Assembly (NCBI RefSeq): GCF_030846195.1
Contig: NZ_JAVCWH010000006.1
Location: forward strand, 124,001-188,000
Length of the DNA: 64,000 nucleotides
Reading direction: 5' to 3'
DNA from: Paracoccus yibinensis
Lineage (GTDB): Bacteria; Pseudomonadota; Alphaproteobacteria; Rhodobacterales; Rhodobacteraceae
The notes below the pieces were generated by a model, which was not told where the DNA came from, ran no database searches, and saw nothing but the letters and a program-made list of their open reading frames with translations. Below, in pieces: positions 8,528 to 16,800 of the stretch; position 1 is the stretch's first letter; each line of letters opens with the position of its first letter. Both the position numbers and the translations under genes were made by a program.

Positions 8528-8812
8528 GCTCGCCTGGAGCGTCCCTCGAACTCTACTGGGCTGACGTAGCCCAGTTTCGAATGGCGGCGCCGCGGGTTAC
8601 AGAGGCGCTTGGATGCAGTCGAAGATATTGGCGCTAGCATTATTTCGGGTGCGATACACTTTGCGGGCGGTCCGTTCGATCTTCAGCGTCAAGAAGAAGC
8701 TTTCCGTCGCAGAATCGTCCCAGACCTTGCCCGCTCTGCTCATTGAGCATGTGATCCCTTTGTCCGCCAGCAGGCGCCATTGCAGCACCGGCTCGTCCTC
8801 GTCACAGTGACG
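8524..8812 (-). mobile_element. IS3-family transposase (OrfB) 3' remnant
   Basis: The minus strand reads ADKGITCSMSRAGKVWDDSA, ESFFLTLKIERTARKVYRTR and, after a frame change near 8610, NPRRRHSKLGYVSPVEFEG with a TAA at 8524-8526. These are the hallmark C-terminal segments of IS3-type integrase-core transposases, including the Glu in ESFF. The first two-thirds of OrfB and all of OrfA are gone. The downstream inverted repeat was not identified. Confidence 0.75.
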
Positions 8813-8837
8813 CTTATTCGAACAGGGCGAGGAACGA

Positions 8838-9419
8838 ATGCAGCTGATCCTTTATTCCGACCTGAACCCGACCCCCTGGAAGAACGGCGGCGGGGAAACG
8901 CGCGAAATCGCGACGTTTCCTCCAGGCGCGGAATTCAACGACTTTGACTGGCGCCTGTCGATCGCCACCATTGCCGAGGATGGGGCATTCTCGGCCTTTC
9001 CGGGCATCGACCGCACGCTGATCCTGATGTCGGGCAACGGTGTCACCCTGCGCTTGGATAACAGGGCAGAGCATGTCTTGAAGGCAGGCGATCTTCTGAC
9101 ATTCGCTGGCGAACAGGCCGTCTATTCCACGCTTCTGGACGGCACTGTGCAGGATCTGAACGTCATGCTGCGGAGGGGGCGGTTCCTTGCGCGGATCGAC
9201 AGGGTGTTGTTGCGTGACAAGGCAGCGCTTGATCCAGGGATTAGCGGTGCGGCCGTCGTTGTGCGGGAAGGGCAAGCAAGCCTGTCCGACGGGTTGATCT
9301 TGGGGCCAGGCGACACGATCTTGTGCAATCCCACAGATTCGGGAACGATTACGTTGACGGGTGAGGCCGATCTTGTCTTGGTTCGCTTTCGTCCAGTGGA
9401 TCAGCCAGCTACAGGGTAA
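8838..9419 (+). CDS. hutD: HutD/Ves family protein
   Basis: A 193-residue cupin-fold protein with the family opening PTPWKNGGGETREIATFPPG and DFDWRLSIATIAEDGAFSAF, then FPGIDRTL. The start follows GAGGAA at 8829-8834. HutD is found in histidine utilisation clusters and is thought to temper pathway flux in Pseudomonas; its molecular mechanism is not settled. Here it is the only intact Hut-related gene: a hutF fragment and a LysR remnant lie directly downstream, so this is what is left of a hut locus broken up by insertion sequences. Whether it still has a role without the rest of the pathway nearby is unclear. Confidence 0.85.
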   Translation: MQLILYSDLNPTPWKNGGGETREIATFPPGAEFNDFDWRLSIATIAEDGAFSAFPGIDRTLILMSGNGVTLRLDNRAEHVLKAGDLLTFAGEQAVYSTLLDGTVQDLNVMLRRGRFLARIDRVLLRDKAALDPGISGAAVVVREGQASLSDGLILGPGDTILCNPTDSGTITLTGEADLVLVRFRPVDQPATG

Positions 9420-9420
9420 C

Positions 9421-9801
9421 CAGCAGATTTCCCATCGGCTCGACGCAGACATGCAGAAAAGCGGCTGTCGCAGCGTTCGGGGCAGAGTCGCGGCGCGCGC
9501 GATGGCGACGCGCTTCGAGGGCAGGCGATCGGTCAGCGCCAACCCCCCACGTGCCCGCAATCATAGGCCAGATCATGCAGAAGGTCGGTCGCCCGAGCTG
9601 GCCCGCGCCCAGACCGTTGGCGACCATGGCGCCCAGCATCTCTATGGAGGCGGTTGCAACGGCCATGAGGGGCGTCACCCCTGACATCTGGAACAGCGAC
9701 AGGAAATAGCTTCGCCTATGGGGCAGGTTGATCAGCACCACCGGATCGGCGGCCAGGTCGGCCAGAGATACTGGGTTGCCTTCGCCAAGCGGTGGATGGG
9801 C
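9421..9801 (-). pseudogene. LysR-type regulator remnant (effector domain)
   Basis: The minus strand gives PVSLADLAADPVVLINLPHR, SYFLSLFQMSGV and EMLGAMVANGLG, which is the middle of a LysR substrate-binding domain (DLPHSRxYFxxLFxxxGL...MVANGLG). The frame then shifts (LALTDRLPSKRVAIARAAT lies in another frame) and shifts back to ARRDSAPNAATAAFL near the 3' end. The DNA-binding half is missing; the 5' edge fuses directly to the opposite-strand hutF fragment near 9802. Confidence 0.6.
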
Positions 9802-9802
9802 G

Positions 9803-10243
9803 GAACGCATCGCCGCCGCGCGCACCGGGATCGGGCTGACGCTGCTGCCGGTCCACTATCAGTTCGGCGGCTGCGACGGCCGTCCGCTGGGTCCGGGGCA
9901 GGTTCGCTTCGGCACCGATCCCGACCAGTTCGTGCGGCTTCTGGACGCGGCCGAAGGCGCGCTGCGCCACCTGCCCCCGGACGCGGGGATCGGGGTCGCC
10001 CCCCATTCGCTGCGCGCCGTCAGCCCGGATGCGCTGCGCCTTTGCGCCGCCCTGCGGCCCGGCCGCCCGCTGCACATGCACCTGGCCGAACAGATCCCCG
10101 AGGTCGAGGAGGTCCTGGCCGCGCGCGGGCTGCGCCCGGTCGAATGGGTGCTGGAACACTGCGCCCCCGACAGCCGCTGGACCCTGATCCACCTGACCCA
10201 CATGACCGCCGATGAAACCTGCCGCCTGGCCGCGAAATCGGAA
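9803..10243 (+). pseudogene. hutF: hutF internal fragment (formimidoylglutamate deiminase)
   Basis: About 147 codons of the middle of HutF remain: GIGLTLLPVHYQFGG, PDAGIGVAPHSLRAVSPD, RPLHMHLAEQIPEVEE, and TLIHLTHMTADE. HMHLAEQ and the LIHLTH segments carry metal-site histidines of this amidohydrolase, which converts N-formimidoyl-L-glutamate to N-formylglutamate. The N-terminal metal motif and the C-terminal third are lost. The 3' edge at ~10243 is the insertion point of an IS427-type element; the 5' edge is fused to a LysR relic. Confidence 0.75.
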
Positions 10244-10606
10244 CCCGGGACTAGGCGTCGTACTCAATAGGGGGTTCCGGTTTGGCATGTGTCGTGCTTC
10301 ACCTTTGCTCAGAGCAGGACGGGGTCATGCCGCGATACGATCCAAGCGACGCGGAATGGCGGCTTGTCGAGCCGGTGCTTCCGCGGCCCGGGAAGGGCAA
10401 GCCCCTGGTGGACGACGGCCGGGTGGTGAACGGCATTTTCCATGTGTTGCGGACCGGGGCACCGTGCGCGATCTGCCCGAACGTGTTTGTCCTTGCACCA
10501 CGGTCTGCAACCGGTTCAGCCGCTGGGCCAAACGTGACCTCTGGTTGAAGATGTTTGAGACATTGGCGCAGCGATCACCGCAGTCGCTGCAGTTGATCGA
10601 CAGTGC
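10244..10606 (+). mobile_element. IS5-family (IS427 group) remnant, 5' part with frameshift
   Basis: A transposase start at 10327 reads MPRYDPSDAEWRLVEPVLPR and VDDGRVVNGIFHVLRTGAP, the classic IS427/IS1031 opening. A frame change near 10470 leads to RDLPERV, FSRWAKRDLWLKMFETLA and SPQSLQLIDS, where the Asp is the first residue of the DDE triad. The sequence then switches to hisC on the other strand, so the catalytic core is missing. The ~80 bp before the start codon presumably include the left end of the element. Confidence 0.75.
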
Positions 10607-10971
10607 AGCCCGAAACTGGGGCACAGCGTCACCACCCGGTCGCTTGGACGCAGCACCGCGCGGAAGATTGCGCCGATCAGATCCTCGGATCCGTTGCCCA
10701 GGATGACGCAATCGGGATCGGTGCCGGAACGCTCGGCGATGGCTTGGCGCAGTCTGCTGTCGGTGGCATCGGGATAGCGCCCGATCCCGGCTGCGGCATC
10801 GCGCATCGCGGCAATGGCAGCGGGCGAGGGACCAAGCGGAGATTCGTTGCTGTCCAGCTTGGCCCGGGCGTCGATGCCGTAAACCTCGCGGAAGCGGTCC
10901 AGGGCCAGGCCCGCGTTGTAATCGGGCAAGCCCGCCACTTCGGGGCGGATGATGTCGTATGTCGGTGCCAT
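10607..10971 (-). pseudogene. hisC: hisC 5' fragment (histidinol-phosphate aminotransferase)
   Basis: The first ~121 residues of a HisC-type aminotransferase remain: DIIRPEVAGLPDYNAGL, KLDSNESPLGPSPAAIAAM, RYPDATDSRLRQAIAERSG and CVILGNGSEDLIGAIFRAVL, ending at CPSFGLH. The PLP-binding lysine and the whole large domain beyond the first strands are lost at the IS427 junction. The start codon is 9 bp downstream of the flavin oxidase remnant's stop, which suggests an earlier two-gene operon. Confidence 0.8.
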
Positions 10972-10980
10972 GTGATCGCC

Positions 10981-11735
10981 TTATGTATCGAAAATCTTGC
11001 CGGGGTTCATGATCCCTTTGGGATCGACGGCCTGCTTCAGCCGCCGCATCAGACCCAAAGCCGGGCCATGTTCGGCGGCCATGTAGGATTTCTTATCCAG
11101 GCCGACGCCATGCTCCCCCGTCGATGTGCCATCCAGGGACAAGGCCATCTCGACCAGCCGCTGGCTGATCCGGCGTCCGGTGGCGGTTTCATCGGGATCG
11201 GTCGGGTCGAACAGCAGCACCAGATGGAAGTTGCCGTCGCCCACATGGCCGACCAGCGGGGCCAGAAGATCGGTTTGCGCTATCTCTGCCTTGATGGCGG
11301 AAATGCATTCCGCCAGTCGAGAGATCGGGACACAGACATCGGTGGACAGACCCTTGATCCCCGGCCGCAACGCACGCGCGGCGTAAAGCGCGTCATGGCG
11401 GATCCGCCACAGCCGCTTGGCGTCGTCAGGCGACTGTGCCAGTTCGATGCGGCTGGCGCCGCCGTCCCGCATCAGTTCGGTCAGCAGGTCGAGGTCATGG
11501 GCAACCGCCGCTTCCGATCCCGCAAGTTCGATCCACAGCGTTGGAACTTCGGGCAGATCGGCCTGGCGATAGGAGTTGATGGCCCGCATCTGCAAATCGT
11601 CCGCCAGATCGATCCGCTGCAAACCCAGTCCCATCTGCAGGGCCGCTGCGACGCAGGCGGTTGCTGATCCAGCAGCGGAAAGCTGGCCAAGACGGTCCGG
11701 GTAGCGGCGGGAATGCCAGCCAGCCGCAGGCCCTT
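10981..11735 (-). pseudogene. FAD-linked oxidase C-terminal part (D-lactate dehydrogenase/GlcD type)
   Basis: The minus strand encodes the C-terminal domain of a GlcD/D-lactate dehydrogenase-type flavoprotein: LWRIRHDALYAA, GLSTDVCVPISRL, GHVGDGNFHLVL (the conserved GDGNxH motif), STGEHGVGLDKKSYM, and ending PKGIMNPGKIFD. Upstream, RLAGIPAATRTVLASFPLLD lies in another frame, joined by a shift near 11668. The FAD-binding PCMH domain is absent. At about 11740 the sequence fuses to an unrelated plus-strand gene. Without the FAD domain no enzyme can be made. Confidence 0.75.
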
Positions 11736-11744
11736 GGCTGGCCG

Positions 11745-12047
11745 AACCCCGTCCATTTGGGCTGGCTTGCCGCCTTTGCGGTATTGCAGGTCCTGCGGCT
11801 CTGGGTGCTTCTCAGCCTCGGGTCGCGCTGGACCACGCGGATCATCGTTCTGGACGAGCCGCTGGTCGCGCGCGGTCCCTATCGCTGGGTCTCGCATCCC
11901 AACTACCTGGTCGTGATCGCCGAGATCGCCGTGGCCCCGATGGTGCTGGGCCTGTGGCCGGTGGCCGCGGTCTTCACGATCCTGAATGCCCTGGTCCTGC
12001 GCGTCAGGATCCGTGAGGAAGCCCGCGCCCTCGGCCTGCGCCCGTGA
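11745..12047 (+). pseudogene. 3' fragment of an isoprenylcysteine carboxyl methyltransferase-family gene
   Basis: About 100 codons encode two hydrophobic segments and the family signature: RGPYRWVSHPNYLVVIAEIA, followed by a membrane helix and RVRIREEARAL. RGPY-x-x-x-x-HPxY is the S-adenosylmethionine-binding hallmark of ICMT/YpbQ-type membrane methyltransferases. The N-terminal membrane helices are missing; the reading frame instead runs back into flavin oxidase sequence. A short chimeric protein from an ATG at 11661 is possible but unlikely to work. Confidence 0.6.
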
Positions 12048-12195
12048 CGCCTGCATGGCGCGTGGTGCAATCATCGCGTGCGAGAATCGCCGAAATGTGC
12101 TAGGCTTCCCGGGACGGATCGGCCCTGGAACGGGGCAGAGGCCGGGCCTCCGGCGGACACCTCTGGCCGACCCCCTGCACGGGGAGGATGCAGCC

Positions 12196-13089
12196 ATGAC
12201 CGACAAAACGATTGGCAACCCGCTGAGCTGGAGCGCGCAGAAGCTGGCCGGCATGGGCCGGGGCGTCGGGCAGGCGATCGACGGGATCGGCAGCCACCAG
12301 ATCACCCGGCCACAGGTCAACCGGATCGATCTTGCCGATCTTCGCATGGCCCTGAGGGAAGGCGCCCGCGACTTTGCCGCCTTGCGATCGGACGTCATCG
12401 TCCTGGTGGCGCTTTATCCGGTGATCGGCTTCATCCTGGCCGTCTGGGTCCTGAATGCCGGTCAGGTTCACCTGCTGTTTCCCCTGGTCGCCGGCTTTCC
12501 GCTGATCGGCCCGGCCGCGGCCATCGGCCTTTACGAGATGAGCCGCCGCCGGGAGGCAGGCTTGCCGGCCGACTGGGGCGCGGCACTCTCGGCCCTGAGC
12601 GGGCGGGTGCTTGGGCCGGTGCTGATGCTTGGCCTGCTTCTTCTGGTGGTCTTCGTGCTGTGGCTGAACGCCGCCCATGCGATCTGGGCCGCGACACTGG
12701 GACCGCAGACCTATGACAGCCTTCTGGTCTTGCTGCGCGACTGCCTGACGACCCAGCCCGGCCGCGAAATGCTGCTCCTCGGGGTCGCCACCGGCTTTCT
12801 GTTCGCCGTTCTGGTCCTTTCCATCGGCATGGTCTCGTTCCCGATGCTGATCGACCGGCCCGTCGGCGTCCCGCTGGCCCTTGCGACCTCGCTGGCAGTG
12901 GCAAGAACAAATCCCGGCGCCACGGCCGCCTGGGGGATGATCGTATCCGCTGCGCTGTTGGGAGGGATGATCCCGTTCTTTGCCGGGTTGATCGTGGTCC
13001 TGCCAATCCTGGGCCATGCCACCTGGCACCTTTATCGCCGCGCGGTGACCTTCCCAGAACCGGCCGCCGGAAGATCGCCCGCCGTGTGA
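12196..13089 (+). CDS. DUF2189 integral membrane protein
   Basis: A 297-residue protein with a ~65-residue hydrophilic N-terminus and about six membrane helices. The start was taken at 12196 because GGGGAGG lies 8 nt upstream. The segments ALREGARDFAALRSDVIVLVALYPVIGF, FPLIGPAAAIGLYEMSRRRE and SFPMLIDRPV match the DUF2189 family (YciC-like cytochrome-associated membrane proteins). The biochemical role of the family is unknown. It stands alone, between a truncated methyltransferase and an IS6 remnant, so neighbours give no functional clue. Confidence 0.8.
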   Translation: MTDKTIGNPLSWSAQKLAGMGRGVGQAIDGIGSHQITRPQVNRIDLADLRMALREGARDFAALRSDVIVLVALYPVIGFILAVWVLNAGQVHLLFPLVAGFPLIGPAAAIGLYEMSRRREAGLPADWGAALSALSGRVLGPVLMLGLLLLVVFVLWLNAAHAIWAATLGPQTYDSLLVLLRDCLTTQPGREMLLLGVATGFLFAVLVLSIGMVSFPMLIDRPVGVPLALATSLAVARTNPGATAAWGMIVSAALLGGMIPFFAGLIVVLPILGHATWHLYRRAVTFPEPAAGRSPAV

Positions 13090-13109
13090 GGCGGCGACCG
13101 CGCCCAGCG

Positions 13110-13412
13110 GCGGATAAGGACGACAACACAGCCCGGTTCTGTCGCACACCCCTGATGAAGCGATGGTCCTGTTCAACCGGATTGTTGAGACATTTGATCC
13201 CCACCCTCTCGATTGGGATCGGGCTACCAAACCGTTTCGGCATTCGGTTGGCGTCCCTGATGACGTGGGTATTGGCCGCACTCTGGTCGATGACGATCTT
13301 CCGCGGCGGGCCGCTGGCATCCATTGCTATGGCCAAGAACTAGATGGCTGCCGGCTTGTTTCGGCGCTTCGACAGCATGAAGTCCAGGGTCTCCGGCGTG
13401 CAGGATGATGTC
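13110..13412 (-). mobile_element. IS6-family transposase remnant
   Basis: The minus strand shows TLDFMLSKRRNKPAAI, a stop, then PPRKIVIDQSAANTHVIRDAN and VGIKCLNNPVEQDHRFI. This matches the IS6/IS26 DDE core (TLDFxLSxxRN, IDxSGAN, IKYLNNxVEQDHR, including the catalytic Asp and Glu). The N-terminal third, the C-terminus and the terminal repeats are not present; one in-frame stop and probably a shift make it dead. Confidence 0.75.
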
Positions 13413-13539
13413 TTTGAGGAAAATGAGCACCCTTGAATGACACGGTCATCGCCCATCCCCCAACGTCCGTCCTCAAGTCGAGCATAGCCTGCTGTCACTG
13501 ACCTGACAAAGTTGCGACAGAGCCGGTCTTCATGAGCCC

Positions 13540-13787
13540 GAGCATGACATCGCGGGCCTGACGGCCAGCGGCGCCTTCGGGGCCGAGGCCATGGCCCTGG
13601 GCTTCGACGCCGATGTCGAAGACCCGCTGAGCCTGGTCAGGGTCACGACCGAGGCTTTCTGCTCTGCCGGGGTGGCATCGCCGGGGCAGGTATTCCCGTC
13701 CTCGTCATCCAGGAAGGGGGCTATCAGGTGGCCGTCATCGGCGACTGCCTCCAACGGTTCCTGCAAGGGCTGCATTCCGCGCCGTGA
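13540..13787 (+). pseudogene. 3' fragment of a histone deacetylase/acetylpolyamine amidohydrolase-family gene
   Basis: Two frames together give MALGFDADVEDPLSLVRVTT and, after a shift near 13675, GIPVLVIQEGGYQVAVIGD ending FLQGL with a TGA at 13785-13787. LGFDA-x-x-x-DPL and QEGGY are the late motifs of class II deacetylase-type enzymes (the Asp binds zinc; the Gly-Gly-Tyr holds the catalytic tyrosine). The first ~260 residues are missing. Substrate class was probably acetylated polyamines or related amides. Confidence 0.6.
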
Positions 13788-13890
13788 CGGCCCCTGCCCT
13801 CGGGTTCGACGTCTGGCAGGTTGGCGGCGCCGCATTCCCACGGGTGCTTGCCATGTCCAAGCCCAGGTGCGCGACCGGATCGCGCCGGGG

Positions 13891-16800
13891 CTATCCTTCC
13901 TGTAATGCGGGTACCTTTCCCTTCGTCCTGTCGGAGGCGCCGGATCGGACTGGATCATCAAGCCTGATTTCCAGATATGATCCTGTTTTCGCCGACTGCC
14001 TGACGAACTGCGTCCCGACGCCCTGCCCCATGACGGCAAGCGCGTCCGCCAGTTCTTTCTCCGTCACCGGACGGCTTTGGAAATTCGTCAGGGTGTTGTC
14101 GGTCATGATCGGGAAAAGCCGCAGCGATGTTCCGTTTCCGCCTTTCTTGCCGTGGAAGACGATTGCGGCGACCAGGCTATAGGGTCGGGCGCCGAACTTG
14201 CTGTAGTGGCCCGGCGCATTCCAGATGAAATTGCCAAGACCGAAGACGACCGGTCGGCCGGCCACCATCTCGACGGCCTGGGCGGCATGCGTGCCGTGCC
14301 CGACGATCAGATCGACGCCAGCCTCGATCAGCCCCGCAGCCTGTTCGCGCTGTGCGTTGTTCACGTCGGCATAATGCTCGCCCCAATGTGGATAGGCGAC
14401 GAAGATCGGCGCGGGCAGGCAATCGCGCAGGACCGCGATGCTTGTCGCGATGCGTTCGGGGGAAGGCTGGCTGACGCCGGGCGCCTGTGGCCGCGCATAC
14501 CACCGGAAGCGGCTCTCATAGCGGTCGCGATGCTCGAAGCCGCCAAACACGACCAGGCTTCGTTCCTGCCCGCCCACCGTGAAGCGTCGGATAAGCGGCT
14601 GGTCGGCCGCCGCAAGGTCCGGCCCCGCGCCGAAACTGGCGATGCCGGCCTCTTTCAGGCGGGCGATCGTTTCCGCAAGGCCACTTGCACCGCAATCGAG
14701 CGAGTGGTTGTTCGCCAGCGAAAGCGCGCCGATTCCTGCCTGAGAGAGGGCCGTCACCGTCCGGTCGGGATTTGACCAGCCGAGATTCTTCTTGCGGCCG
14801 CGCAACGCAGTGTCGGGATGCGAGGAGAGCGGAACCTCGAGGTTGCCGATCACCAGATCCGCCGATGACAACAATCCCTGCAGCCCTGCCAGCGAATAGC
14901 CGTAGCCCTGTTCATCAAGCAGGCGCAGCAGACCTGCCGCCCTGGGCAGGTGCAGGTAAGGCTCGCCAAAGCCGATGTCGCCGACCATCAGGACCGTGGC
15001 ATTTGCAGAACTGCGCCGGGGCGTGACACCGGGTGGGGGAGGCGCGACCGGGTCGGCCGCAACGGCAGGCCGGGGTGCAGGCTGCCTTTCCGCTTCTGCG
15101 GGTGCGGGCAGGGTTTCAGCGCGTGCCTTTCCGGCCTTGCCCGCCTTGGGCAGGCCCAGTGCCGCCATCATCCGCTTGCGCGCCGCAGGGTCGTCTGGCC
15201 GAAGGACGCGGTTGCCGGACAGCCGCGCCAGTGCAGTGCGCGCCGCAGCCAGGGTCGCGTCGCCCTCTGGTGCCTTCAGGATCGCAAGGTCGATCCGGTC
15301 CAGCCCCAGGCCACGCTCGGCCACGTCGCGGGCGGACGCCCGGACCAGGATCGCGTCGACTTCCTTGTTCCACCCGATTGCGGCCACGTCTCCGAGATGA
15401 CGCGTCGCCGGGGCAAGGTTGCCGGCCTTTCCCGGTTCCGTCACGACCCCCAGGATGCGCCCGGCCCTGTCCGCCGCCTTTTCCGCCAACTGCAGCAACC
15501 TGTCCGTCTCGGCATCCGTTCCGACAAGGACAACCACCGGGCAGCGGCTTGGAGTGCCCTTGGGAAACAGCATGTCAAGCACGTTGCCCGCGACATTGCG
15601 CGCCTTCCCTTCCGAAACCCCGTAATGCAGCTTGAGGCCGGGGCGGGTGTTGACCTCGCAGATCGCAGCCCCGGTTTCCTGTGCGGGCTTGCCGATATCG
15701 GTGGTGATGAAGTCGATGCCGCAGACATCCAGCCCCAGAACCGTCGCGGCGCGTTCCGCCATGGCGCGGACCGAGGGATGCACGTCATCTGTCGCGTCCA
15801 CCGTGTCACCCCCCAGGGCATGGTTGGATTGACGGCGCAGCAACACCATGGCGCCCGGTTCGGGTACCGCGTCCGGGGTCAGGCCCTGTTCGGTCAGAAG
15901 CGCCAAGGCTTCCTCGTCAAGGGCAATCGGCACTAGCGATGTCGCCCGGCCAGCCAGCCGCCGGTCGCGTTCGGGCCGCGCGTTCTCTCGCTCGATCAGG
16001 GCGCGGATCGTGCTGGCGCCGTCTCCGCGCACCTGCGCCGGCCGCCGGTGCGTGGCAGCGGCAAACCGCCCGCCCACGACAAGAATGCGGTATTCGTGCC
16101 CTGGAACGAAGGATTCAATGATCGCTTCGGGTGAAATCGCCTGCGTCCGCCTGAATGCAAGCAGGGTGCCGGATTCGTCCGCGACATCCACGGACACGGC
16201 CCGGCCCTTGTGACTTGCGGCCGGCTTGACGACCAGGGGAAAGCCGATGGCGCGGGCGGCATCAAGTGCCTCTTCCTCGGATCGGACGACCCTTTGCCGC
16301 GGCACTGGAAGCCCGGCATTGGCCAGTATCCCGGCGGTGACATGCTTGGCGGCCGACAGCTTGATGCCGATGGACAGGGATCTGGACGTTTCGGAACCCG
16401 CGACCAGTTGGGCAAACCGGCCCAGGCCCAGCCTCAGGATGTTCGACCCTTCGACCACAGACCAGGATATGCCCCGGAGGGTCGCCTCGCGCGCGATCTC
16501 CAGCCCGTCCACATGGGGCCTTTCATGCACCGTCTCTTGCCGCAGCTGGTGCATGTGCTGCAACAACATCGCCTGAAGCTCGTCAGGACTCTCGCCGTCA
16601 AGCAGCGCCGAGACAAGCGCAAGCGCCACCCTGGACGCGATGCGTCCGGTTGTTGGCGTGGCGATCTCGAACACGGCAAGGCCCGGATCCCGGGCCGGTT
16701 GTGCGGGCGGTGCGGATGGCACCCGGCCCACGGGTGACAGGCCGCCGCCCGTTTGCGAGGGTTGCCAGGAACAAAAGCGCACGGGCCAACCGGCATAGCG

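Noticed and set aside
10244..10606. Intact IS427-type insertion sequence
   Set aside because: The frame shifts near 10470 and the catalytic core is cut at the hisC junction; no right end is present.
13790..13890. Possible peptidase fragment between the HDAC-like relic and the giant ligase
   Set aside because: A short open stretch (VQAQVRDRIAPGLSFL) hints at an M24 or M20 peptidase, but it is too short and mixed in frame to assign.
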